Shown piece by piece: positions 35,501-46,200 of a DNA stretch of 64,000 bases. A model generated the notes under the pieces. That model saw only the letters and a list, made by a program, of their open reading frames with translations. It was not told the DNA's origin and made no database searches. The first letter of the stretch is position 1; each line of letters starts with the position of its first letter. The position numbers were made by a program, and so were the translations under genes. The stretch comes from Isoetes taiwanensis (lineage: Eukaryota > Streptophyta > Lycopodiopsida > Isoetales > Isoetaceae), in the NCBI GenBank assembly GCA_021234155.1, contig JAJEKV010000313.1, positions 64,001 through 128,000 of the forward strand, given 5' to 3'.

Positions 35501-35825
35501 TAAGGAATGCATTGATAGGAAAGGCACCTTTAGCCCCATATATGCTTTGATAGGAGGAATCTATCCTTCACGCCCCCACGCGGAAGGATATCCTCCTCCA
35601 CCGGGCAACTAGAGGTGTAGGCATGAGCCGCATATAGGCATATAGGCGCCGCCTCCACGGCCATAATGGAAGATCCACCCTCTTCCTACGGAGATTAGCC
35701 ATGCATCCATGTAGATAGGTGGGTGGTCACCATATAACCAAAATTTTTTGTAATAATTAATAATAGGTAGTGTCGACCTGCAGCCAATAGAGCCCCGGAG
35801 GGCAAGGAGGTCGAATTGATGAAGG

Positions 35826-36134
35826 CTTGCAACACAAATTTTGTTATAATGTGTTGCAAGGGATGAAGGGTACCTTAGAAGTGTAAATTTTGTATGAAAT
35901 TGATAAACTTTGATAAACTTAAATGTTGTATTAAGTAAGGTTAATAATTACCTTATGTGGATTAAGTTATGATGTGATAAGTTAATAGGATAACTAAATA
36001 GTAATGTCTTAAACATTACCTTAGAGTAATTCTAATAATTAAGATAGTAAGTATGTAATTATAGATATTGTAAAATTAATGCAGGATTTTACAGGAAAGA
36101 AGACCGCAACACAAATTTTGTTGGAATGTGTTGC
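35826..36134. repeat. Duplicated block with GCAACACA hairpins upstream of the 3' LTR
   Basis: CTTGCAACACA (35826-35836) and TGTGTTGCAAG (35850-35860) form an 11-base inverted repeat. A second copy has GCAACACA at 36106 and TGTGTTGC at 36127. The AT-rich DNA after each copy is also similar (GAGTACCTTA-like, GTGATAAACT, AAATGTTGT). Confidence 0.65.
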
Positions 36135-36420
36135 AAGGAATGAAGAGTACCTTAAATAATAATTGTATATGAAAGTGTTAAATTGTGATAAACTAAATGT
36201 TGTGATAATAGAAACTAATAAGTACCTTATTTTAGTAGAAGTTACGAATTGACAACTTATTTGATAATGTAATGGCGTAATAATGATTTAAAAATATTAT
36301 CTTAAGGTAATCGTAATAAATGTGTAAGTATTATAGTAGTATATCGATGCATCAGCGTTGATTGCGTGTTAGGAAGATTCCAAGGTGGAGAACTACCATG
36401 TCATGGACAAAGATCATTTC

Positions 36421-36433
36421 AAGGTGGGGAGAA
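36421..36433 (+). other. Polypurine tract
   Basis: AAGGTGGGGAGAA lies directly against the 3' LTR, as expected for the plus-strand primer of an LTR retrotransposon. Confidence 0.8.
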
Positions 36434-38143
36434 TGTGACGCTCCATCACAAAGATACGCCCCCGTGACGCATATTGTAACCGCCACGCCACGCCGCATAC
36501 GCCACCCCTCGACCGACGCGGTACGCCAACGTAGCCATGGGTAGCCCCTAGGGGCAACTTGCTAAGAATGTGCATTAGTATTAATGTGCACATTTTCCAA
36601 TGTACACATTAATGTGGGCACACATTTCATGTGGCCACTTGATGCCAAGTGGGCCATACCCATAGGTGCAATTAATGTGCACATTTTCCAATGTACACAT
36701 TCATTAATGTGCACACATTTCCATGTGAGCACATTTGGGTGCACACATTTCCATGTGGGCACATTTGGCCACCTAGCCCTTAAAGGCAGGGTCTTTTCCC
36801 ATTATCCCACATGCCTAAAGGGGATAATTGGAAACCCTAGCCACCCCCCTTGTCTATTTAAGTAGGAGAACCCTAACTTGCCCATTTTCGCTTCTAGGGT
36901 TTTAGAGCTCGCTTTGGCCGCCTCAAGAGCTAAAACCGCCCCCTGCACTGGCCCCGAGAGAACTGCATCATTAGTTTTCCTTGATTCGAGCATTTGCCAG
37001 GATGGTCGAAGTTCAGGTCGAGGAGGAACTCAAGGATCGTATTTAGGCAATTTAGTAGTCTAAACCCCATTTCAGCCATCGAATCAAGAGGTTTAGCCTC
37101 TTAAATTGCCCATAGCAGCCCTCTAGAACTCTAGATAGCAGATTCTAACTAAAGAACCTAACTCTATGATATAGATTAGATCTTGTTCTTTAGTTCTTTC
37201 TCAGGATGTATATGGATGATGTATCTCTGGTGGAACTCCTTGTATTGGGAAGGGGGTAGAGACCTAAAGCTTGGTAGTAGATGCTCCTAGATTAGCCTCT
37301 CTAGCACACTATAGATGCGGCCAGTGCACAAGAGCCACACCTGGTTGTGGGGTGAAGGACCGGGCTTATAAGGAGGTTCGTGTTCGACTCTTGAACGATC
37401 CCTATGGTGTGTTAGTGCTACCGGGATCATTGTGACTAGGTCCAATGGCTTGCCACTGCATACCGCTGTGGGCAAGGCATGGGCCCGACACTGTGAGGTG
37501 GTGAATATGACCTTCCATTGAGTTCAAGTCAATAACGGCAAAGGGCCCTCTAGTCACCTTGAGTCAAGATGTAGATCTCTCGAGGGAGAGATCCCACCGC
37601 CCCATCTGAATCGGGGAGATGAAACCTGTGAATAGCCCCCTTGGCTATGTATCCGGGCGGCTGAGCAAGGGTCCCAACATTTTTTCAGCCTATCTCGCAA
37701 AGTGTGTGTGGAGGAGGGGCGGATGGAGTGGACAACCCTAAGCCATGTTCATATGCCGCCCAAATCCATTGCCATGAATTTCGCCCCCGCAATGAACTCT
37801 CGAGACCCAAGCCCGCTACCATCCCTTTGAGTCCGAGCCTTGGGTAGGATTCCCATGTGATGTGATGATCTTTGTCTATGCAGATATGTGGAGGACCATC
37901 CTTCGTGATGGTCATATGATGTTGATGTATGTGCCATCGACATGTATGTTTACGCCCGCAGCCTAGGTAGGCCCCGAGGGAGATCTGGGTGCAATGACCC
38001 TTCCACTCTTCCCACCGGAACCCGCCACGCCGGTTGCGCAAAGTGTCAGCGTGGAGGGCCCCGTGATAGCATGGAGCCGGTATGGGGATGAACTCCTCGC
38101 TTGTATAACGGTGAGGGCAAGGTATGCAGTAGGGGACGCCACA
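36434..38143 (+). repeat. 3' LTR (1710 bp)
   Basis: Colinear with the 5' LTR, beginning TGTGACGCTCC and ending GACGCCACA; followed by the target duplication ATAAT (38144-38148). It carries the same U3 motif array and the same TATTTAA box. Confidence 0.95.
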
Positions 38144-38172
38144 ATAATCCTAGCCTTTAAAACTTAAAACGA

Positions 38173-38271
38173 ATTGAGTTGGTGCTCATATACAAATGGA
38201 ATGATTTGGTGCTCATGTACAAATGGATTGAGTTGGTGCTCAAGTACAAACGGACCGAGTCGGTGTTCAAG
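38173..38271. repeat. Minisatellite of about 27 bp, four units
   Basis: TTGGTGCTCATATACAAATG and close variants are repeated just after the retrotransposon. TTGGTGCTA-like words also occur before it (about 26360-26540), so the element may have landed inside an older repeat. Confidence 0.7.
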
Positions 38272-38389
38272 TGTTGCAAATTGAGGTGCTTAATTTGTGT
38301 TTTGTGGATACAACTGAGGTCAGTTGCTTCTCAAAGAAAAAAAAAAGAATTGAGATGAATATGGTAGCTCGGATGCAGCCACTCTTGCG

Positions 38390-38982
38390 AAGCCTAAGAC
38401 AGAGCACTACTGTGAGGTTAATCCAGTGCTGGAGCATAACCCACACCAGTACTTGAAAGCACATATATCTATGAAGAAATGGAGAGCTATTGCCTTGGTG
38501 AGGACGTGGTCCCATCATCTCAGAATTGAAACAAGTCACTGGAGTACAGATGGAGGGCAGAGAATCCCCTGACATAAGAGAATATGCCAGTGTTGTCGCA
38601 TGCAAACAGTAAAGGATGAGCACCATGCTCTGCAGGAGTGTCAGGCATATACGCACATCCGAGCAACACATGCTGATCTTAGATGCTCTGAGATGCCACT
38701 GCATCACTTGCTGGCATCGCCGATGGTTGCACGTCTCGCGTCTTACATTTTGCAAGTCTTCGCCGTCAAAGTATCCATTATGAGATAGAAGATCTGAGAG
38801 CCTACTACCAGGGTTTTTCCTCCCACACAAGGGTTTTTTCATGCCAGTAGTAGGGACACATTGTATAGTTACCATTTGTATTTTCGGTGTGGTTTTTATC
38901 TACTTTTTGTAGTGCATGTACCGTCCCATAGGCCAGTTTGGCCTCCGCGGACGTTAAAATATACTTCCTTCCTTCCTTCCTT
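38390..38982 (+). mobile_element. 5'-truncated LINE, 3' part with zinc-knuckle C-terminus and (TTCC)n tail
   Basis: Broken + frames read AHISMKKWRAIALVRTWSHH and then CQCCRMQTVKDEHHALQEC, a C-x2-C...H-x4-C motif at the end of LINE polyproteins. The 3' UTR ends GGCCAGTTTGGCCTCCGCGG, a hairpin, then ACGTTAAAATATA and (TTCC)n at 38964-38982. The zinc motif matches the LINE at 61120-63534 (LCRCCQMRAVENECYTI). The left edge is approximate. Confidence 0.75.
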
Positions 38983-40940
38983 AATATAACTCTCTAAAGT
39001 AGGAAAGCCTTTAACGGGATCTAACTTTTATAGTAGGTAAGATTTTCGCAAATTTTTAGTCTAGCCATACTAAAAATGTGAAAAACATTCGCTATCATAA
39101 AATTACAGGTGAAACTACAATTTAGATCCATTTAGCATTATTGCATATTTGTGCTTAATCTGCTTCATCATTTGTACTTGCAAAATATTTAACAATCAAT
39201 GCATGCTAATTTATTAATCTACTATAAGTAATAGATTCAGACCTGTAACAACCTAACCATGCCATCATAACTACAACTATAGAGAGCCTTTTAAAAATAA
39301 AAAAGAACCTGGTATTATGATGCTGTCATCAACAATAGCATTTTTCCCTTGAATTCATTCTGTTGATAGCATAGCCCACATATATCTTTTCCTGCTCCTT
39401 TATCCCTCTATTTATGCTCTATGAACCCTAATCATTCCATTTCGAATGTGCACCATGGTTTATCCATTAGGTTAAAGCAAATCCATGAGGGCTATCTGTC
39501 CATCGTGGCTTTTTCCTTCTATTTATGAAAAAGCAAATGATCTTAGCTATCCATGAACTTAAAGCCATAGAGATGTATTATCCTCTCCGAAACTGGCGAT
39601 AAACTGCTCACCGGATAACTATAGTGTGCTTAAATGTAACATACTGTTAGCAAGTATAGTAGATAATTCTGCAAATATACTAGTACTTACATTCTAGAAT
39701 GGGACTCGCATGAAACCAACAAACCGCGACTTAGACTTGCTTCTCATTCATCTCAGCAGATTTTCTACAATGGTGGATAGTGGGTAGCCGCACACATGCG
39801 AACTACCCATAAAAAATAAAGGGAAAATCCAATTATATCATTTGGACCCCAACAAAATACAATGCTAATAGAGATCGGGCTAGTGTACCGCCGAAAGCTT
39901 ATCACCGGATTAAAAACCAGCCCTTTCGGTTTTTCGGAAAACCCTAGTGATAAGCTTCTCGGCAAGGGGCATGGACAAACGTAAGGCATAAAAAAATCGC
40001 CCCAAAACCCACTAATGGAAAAGTCAAAACAAATGCCGCCGCTAACCCACACCGCACATCACCAACAAAACAACAAGACAAAAACAAACCTCCCAGAGAG
40101 GAGAGGGTTGACGACGCCTGTAGCCACGCGATAAAAAATACAATAACAAAGAAGGGGAGGGTGGGTTCAAAGAGAATAAGGTATCGCTGGAGAGAGAAGA
40201 GGAAGCTACCGATGAGAAGTCGGGCGTAAACGCCCTAAAATAGCGAACTCCCAACGTAATCCGCATGCGCCGCCCGCATGCATGCAAAACATGCATGCTC
40301 GTCCCATTCTAGAATGGCGATCCGATGTCTCGGATCGATGGGAATAAAAAAAATCCAATTGTTCGTGCTGCATCTTCATCCAATTTTGTAGACACGCTTC
40401 TATCTCTACCAACTGCACCTGTATATTCACAAAATGAAAATGAATAATAATAGTTGCCTCAGCCATTTGACAGACTCCACTTGGAACCAACATGGAAGCA
40501 AACTTTCATATTGTGCGAGGTTTTAAAGAGGAAAGGCAAAAGGAAATACAAGTTCCTATATTCTCTATTTTGAAAATCATAAGAAAATGTAAGTACCTTG
40601 CAAAAGCACCAAATGACAGAGCTTTGAAAGCTCCTATTTTCTAGCTTGATTTGCATGAAGTATTTGTTGACCTTTATGGCTGAACATTAGCATACACTAG
40701 CCATCCATTGTATGATAAGAACCAGATATCCAAAGGTCATCTTTTGCCTACGTGCTTATTATGCAGATCAAACTGTGTCATTGTATGGCATGAAAACCAC
40801 TTCACAAGTACAAGCACACTTAGTTTTGGAGCAAAGGTGCAACACTTATTCTAAATTTCTCTAGCATGTTTATGAGAGGCTTGCAGGCTACAGAAATGCC
40901 TTCAACATGAAGAAATTTGATGTCCATAAAGAAAATACAA
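38983..40940. other. Intergenic, with a foldback at 39895-39957
   Basis: No gene recognised. AAGCTTATCAC (39895-39905) and GTGATAAGCTT (39947-39957) form a perfect 11-base inverted repeat around a smaller inner dyad (TTTCGGTTTTTCGGAAAA). The frames here have no protein-like features. Confidence 0.5.
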
Positions 40941-42622
40941 GGAAGGAAGGAAGGAAGGTTCTTTTATCGTCCGCGGAGGCCAATCGGCCTATGGGACCCA
41001 AATTACACGCGTAAAAAGCAAGCCCGGTGCTACCCGGATTAAACCCCCCCTTACGAGGGAAAACCGTCGAAGAACAAACCCGCCGGTAGCCGCATAAATA
41101 TACATATACACATGAATTTCGCAACAGTGTTCGGGGCGAGGTGAGTTCGCAGATCCAAAACCTCCGGAGGTAGGAGCCAAGGGATCGAACCGACGCTGCT
41201 TGAGTAGCTCGTCGTGGGGCGGATCCTCAACAACCCCAAGCGGGCAACACCAAAAGCCCGCCCCCGGCGCTGCTCTCCAACCCACCCCACCCATCTCAAG
41301 CCGAAGATGGTGAGCCCCCCGTTCAATGGACGCAATGATCCTGCGCTTCTTCATGGGCAACCGAGAATGCGGTGAGAGCTGTGGGCCTCGAACGTGGTGG
41401 GGTTTATGTGTTGTTTGTAGTGTGCCAACTTTACTGTTCCGAGCATGGTGGTCCCGAGCTTCCCAGGAAACAAGAGTCCAAGTACCCTCGGCCCTATCCC
41501 ACGGGCGCCAGGTGCACCTGACGCACCTATGTGCGCTCACGCGTTCCGGCCAGCCCACCGGCTCTCTTGTCCTTCCAACAAGCTCCCCGAGTCGCTAAGG
41601 GCTCATCGCCACAAAGATAAGCCAAGTCGCGGGGCCGAGTGCCCATCTATTGGCCACCTTCTAGAAATAAACGATGTGTCTATCGAGGGCCGAGGGCCGC
41701 ATGCCGCAGGGGCATGAATCGCCTCTCTGCAACAAGATCGATATGGGGGAGGGCTTGACCCCAAGTGCTGCACGCGTCAAAAATGCCTTCGGACCTGCTC
41801 TAAGTCGTTCCAAGTCGCCAAAGACACCCGGGCCCCCACACCGACCCCATCTGTAAGAACTGGCTCCACCGGTGCGGAACAAATGTGTTGTGGCCCCGGT
41901 CATCTGACTCTACCGCGGACTATTGTTTTGCATTCGCATAACGCCTTCCAACTGCGCGGGTCACCCGGCGAATGGATGCATCCCAATACATTGAGGATTT
42001 GAAATCCCACCCCCGTGTACTTGGGCGGGTGTGACCTCTACCATCCGCCTCGATAAGTGGCCGAGGTGCCGGATGACGCGGAGGAGGATATGAGGACCAC
42101 CTTAGTCTTGGCTGTGTTGACGCGCGTAATGCGCCGCTGGCGTAATCGTGTCCGGGGCATCTAGGTGTGCCTGCATGCCCTCCCGGTGTATGGGTTAAGA
42201 GGTCCACATCATCCGCATAGATGAGTCACGGATGACACGGTGCAAGAGCCGATACCGGCCCCCCATTGGGCAAAAGCCGGGCTTCCAACCGGGTCAATGT
42301 AAAGTCCAAAGAGTGTGGGTGGGACAACCTTGCCTAACCCAATCTTCTGGCCGGCAAATGACCGCCCTTAGGTTGCATGCGGCTACAGTGTAGCTCTCGT
42401 GATACGTACACCGCGTTTTCGTGATCGATAGGGGAGCCCCGGATGGTGCAATCTCGCCCACAACTTTTCCCGGTAATCGTGGTCGAAAGCTTTTGCAAAG
42501 TCCACAAAGCAAAGAAGATAGTCCTCCCGACGCGGTCTCTTGTCCCTCACCGGGGCCCCGGGAGTGTGAAAATGTGATCAATGGTCGAATGTCGGGGTCG
42601 GAAGCCTGCCTGGGTAAGAATC
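40941..42622 (-). mobile_element. 5'-truncated LINE with degenerate reverse transcriptase
   Basis: Read on - from about 42622. First QAGFRPRHSTIDHIFTL, then YLLCFVDFAKAFDHDYREKL (fingers/palm of a non-LTR reverse transcriptase), a frame-shifted TLFGLYIDP block and a DLLTHTP block where the YADD region ends. The C-terminal LPMKKRRIIASIERG stretch and the 3' UTR follow. It ends in GGCCGATTGGCCTCCGCGG and the (TTCC)n tail, seen on + as (GGAA)n at 40941-40958. Many frame changes make it non-functional. The sequence is unusually GC-rich compared with its sister at 61120-63534. Confidence 0.75.
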
Positions 42623-43040
42623 AATGGGATTGGGCAATGGAGATGAGAATAGATCTTAGCATCAATTGAAATAGATGGGATTGGAGAATGGAACGGGAAA
42701 AAATCTTAGCATCTAACGTACCTCCAAACCAAAGTGGATCCCAATAGCGATGATGCAATAAGATATTTGATTTGTGAAAATCAATTCGATCGCTAATTCT
42801 CCCTAACGCGGGCATAACTTCCCGAGGAATTTTCCTGATCGTAGATCAAATCCAACGATTGTAAGGCGCTGTACATGCACAAAAATCCTAGCTGACTGTA
42901 ACGTGGATTGTGTTTGGGAAAAAAAAAAAAAACGGGGGGAAACTTTCCACCCCTCGAGCAATGCCGCCGGAAGAGGTCGAGCCCATAATCTGCCGATGAC
43001 GTTGTCTTCTGAGCTGCAAAATTCAAATTCCAAATTCCCC
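42623..43040. other. Upstream region of the CCDC57-like gene
   Basis: Contains a short tandem repeat of ATGGGATTGG...AATCTTAGCATC at about 42625-42720 (next to the LINE end) and then GC-mixed DNA with a poly(A) run at 42920. The promoter of the CCDC57-like gene should lie here; I see no convincing TATA box. Confidence 0.4.
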
Positions 43041-43289
43041 ATGGCTGCTTTGCAAGTTTGCTATTCGAAGAGAGGCATTCGAAACCGTTTTACTTCCCTG
43101 GTTTTCTTCATTTCTTTCATCCGGAGATCGTGTAAGTAAATGCCTTTCAATTTTCTTCCTTTTATTTTTGGCTGAATCTTAAAGTTTCCGGCTATTGAAC
43201 TTGTACATATTTGCAGATCATGGGAAGCACACTGCATAAGAGGAAAACAGGATTTTTTTGTAGAGCTAGTTAGTTAGACGTGGGAGGAT
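43041..43289 (+). promoter_or_regulatory. 5' leader of the CCDC57-like gene with intron and upstream ORFs
   Basis: A GTAAGT donor at 43132 and a TTTGCAG acceptor ending at 43216 mark a leader intron. ATG 43041 opens a frame that stops soon after the splice. ATG 43220 opens a 17-codon frame ending at TAG 43271-43273, just before the main ATG at 43290. Such upstream frames usually lower translation; that is an inference here. Confidence 0.45.
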
Positions 43290-46200
43290 ATGTGCGATAA
43301 CGAAAATTTCAAGTTGGCCTTGGAGCAAAAAGAGAGAGAAATTATCGGATTTTGTGAACAACAGATTAATGCTTTACAGCAACAGGCAATATAAATCATC
43401 TCTCTTAGCCTGTTGTTGATGTTTAAAGCGAAAACCGTGAGAGTAGTTTATAGACTGACTTACATTCAGGCTGTCTGGCGTACATTGACATTGACATGCA
43501 TCCCCAGATTCGCCTAAGCAATCAACGAACAAATAAATTGCTTTAATTTCTTCCTGACTCCTTTTTGCTTTTCAGCTCTCTTATTCCGCTCTTTCAATGC
43601 AAGAGTTCGATTTCAGTTTAATGGAACTTCACTTCACTTGCAGATAACTTGTAAAGAGAGCGAGTTGGATGATTTGCAAGACAAATTTTTACATCTACAG
43701 GATGACTTCAAGGTAGTCCACCACGGTACAATGCTTTTTGTTGTTCCAGTCCTTACAAAACTAGCTGTGTGTAGTACAACCTTAAGCTTTTGGAGCAGAG
43801 AGATGTTGAACTCAAGGAATATGATGCGTCCACCATTTCTCTCCAAGTACGTTTCATTATTCTTCCTTCAGCATTCTTCAGTTGCTGTCCATCTTTTTAT
43901 GCAAGTCATGGTGTTCATGCTTCATATGTCTTAATTCTGGGTGCCTTAAATGGCCAACGTATTGTCAAAGTCTATACACATTTGCTTTTTCTAATTACTT
44001 GCTCATTTTGAAGAAGTCGAATCTGTAATAATGCTTCTTTTTGCATACCACTAACCGGACACACTTATGGGTGAAAATGCACCAATTTAAGTGCCTTTCT
44101 GGAAGCTTCTTTATAACTGTAGCCAGGTCTAATGATGATTTCCTATTATTACGAATGCCATTCGAAAAACGGAATAGGTGCTTTTTTTTTTTTTTTTAGT
44201 CGTAATGCTTTTTATTCATCCCATTGCAGCTTTGTTCTGATTATCAAGCTGAATTTCACCATATGCCCTTGCGAGCATCTCATATAGAAATTTATAGGCA
44301 ACTATGGAGTTAATATCCTCCTCTAATGAATTGCTATTAGTTCTAACAGCAGTATACTGTACAAGACTCCTTTAAGCTTTGTTTCTTTACTCTTGTTACG
44401 AATTTTAATGTCCTAGGCAATGATCCTAAAAGATGAGAAGGAACTCAAGGAGGAGAAACAAAAACTTTCAGAAGTTCTATATCGAATTGCACAGGTAAAT
44501 ATTGGTATCATAGGCTTAAACTTAGGATGTGCTACAGGCATCCATGTGTTTGTTTGTATCTATGGAGTAGAAAGATGAGCTTTGTTCTCATCATTCCGCA
44601 TTATGAGCTTCTTGCATTTCTTCATATTGAGTGCAATTTTTTTGACATAGAATGGTTCGTCTTTTATACGTATGTAATCGGCTAAATTTGACCTTATGGC
44701 CTTCAGGATAGAAGTTAAACCATCTTATGCTGATATCAGAGCATTCCTTGGACCATCTAGGATGGTGACTGAATCAGCTTCTTAGGAATCTTTCATTGAA
44801 TTTTGATTAGATTAGACTTTTTTAGTGCCTTGAAGACTTTCACCCTCCTGGTAGATCCTCAACTTGTATTTTTGATCTCATAAACCCTATGGGTCTTTCA
44901 TAATGGTTAATCAATCTTTCTTTCTCATTGTAAAGCTGGCCTTGGCTTTTAATCTTGCTGAACACCTTTTGGAGGCACATTGTCGCCACTTTTCTGGGAT
45001 CCTGTACATGGGATGCAAAATGTGTCAGCCCTGATTGCCTTGTGCTCCTGCAGGGGTCATTTGTCACATCTGTTAGACAAGCAAATAGAGAGTTTCACCA
45101 TAAGCATCTCCATTCAGACAGTGATCCCAAACAAATTAGTGGGTTATAGGTGCTTGGACCTTGAAATCGCATCAAGTTCTTTTGTTGCCCATTATAGATC
45201 TAGAATCCCTTGCCGATGCAGCTTGAACTGTTTAACGTCCAGTTTTTTTTTTGAAGAAAACTTCTCATGGAATCTTTCTCCTGGTTGCTGCTGTTGCATA
45301 TCATGTTCCTTGCTAGGCTTTACAGCACCGCCCTTCATTCACCTACTTTCCTGCTGATCATTACATTTGCTTAACTGCACTCATAAAATCTCATCATTAT
45401 CTGATATAACAATTTCGGAAGTCTCCTAATTGCTACTTAATCTTCCAACTGAAATGTGTAGAGCACTTTAGGTTTTTCTCCAGAAACTATTTCAACAGCA
45501 TATTTTATTCGCTGCCAGTCAGTAACTTGCTCTTTTCAAGGATGGCAATTTAGACATCTGCCGCAAACATCTATTTAACCTTCTACCTCTTTTGTTCAGA
45601 AAAGACAACATTGTCTGCCTGTAACCTGAACGCCTAAAGATGTTCTAGTTTTGGCAAGCTCTATCTTTGAACGGTTTCCAATGCTTGGAATGTTAGATGG
45701 CTGGACCTATTTCTCCTGACCACATTTTTCCTTGGACACGATATGAGACAGCTAAAAAGTGAAGAATTAGCCTCTGTGGGTTATGCCCTTGTAGATCATT
45801 TTCTAACATATGTTCGAAGAGAGTCTAATAATGAAACTTTTATTGATGATCCTGATATTTGAATCTCCGTTGGAAGGAAAATTTGTTTAGTTAGGAGAGC
45901 AGGTACGAAATATCAGACATTCTAAAGTCTGATGCATCAGGGGCTTTATTCTGTGGGGAGCTCAATATGCGCCTTCCTGCCCATCGACTTTAATACATGC
46001 TGTAGGCACAGCTTCAGGCTAAAACACTGCTGATAAATGCTTGCGTGCATTGGCCAAATCTTGAGATGTCCCATTCTTCCTTTTTTGCTACCCATGATGT
46101 TTCCCATGGCAAGTTTTATGTACTTGCACCTAAGCATAAAAGTCATTTGCTACTTGGCCTGCACATGAAAAAATAATGAAAGTGGCATTTTTCTCTCCAG

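Larger units (their letters stand above)
26555..38143 (+). mobile_element. LTR retrotransposon, 11.6 kb, no recognisable pol (LARD-like)
   Basis: Complete structure: 5' LTR 26555-28260, primer-binding site TGGTATCGAGC at 28262, internal region of about 8.2 kb, polypurine tract AAGGTGGGGAGAA at 36421-36433, 3' LTR 36434-38143, and flanking ATAAT repeats. The primer site resembles the initiator-methionine tRNA complement (TGGTATCAGAGC) with one base missing. The polypurine tract running into TGTGAC is like Ty3/Gypsy elements. Inside I find no long frame and no protease, reverse transcriptase, RNase H or integrase motif on either strand, so it is probably a non-autonomous large derivative. A pol region badly broken by indels cannot be excluded by eye. 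Confidence 0.9.

Noticed and set aside
38267-38875. 202-codon minus-strand frame
   Set aside because: It is antisense to a LINE whose + strand shows the zinc-knuckle motif and the tail; the frame is a shadow.
40989-41558. 189-codon minus-strand frame as an independent gene
   Set aside because: It is the C-terminal and 3' UTR part of the LINE at 40941-42622.
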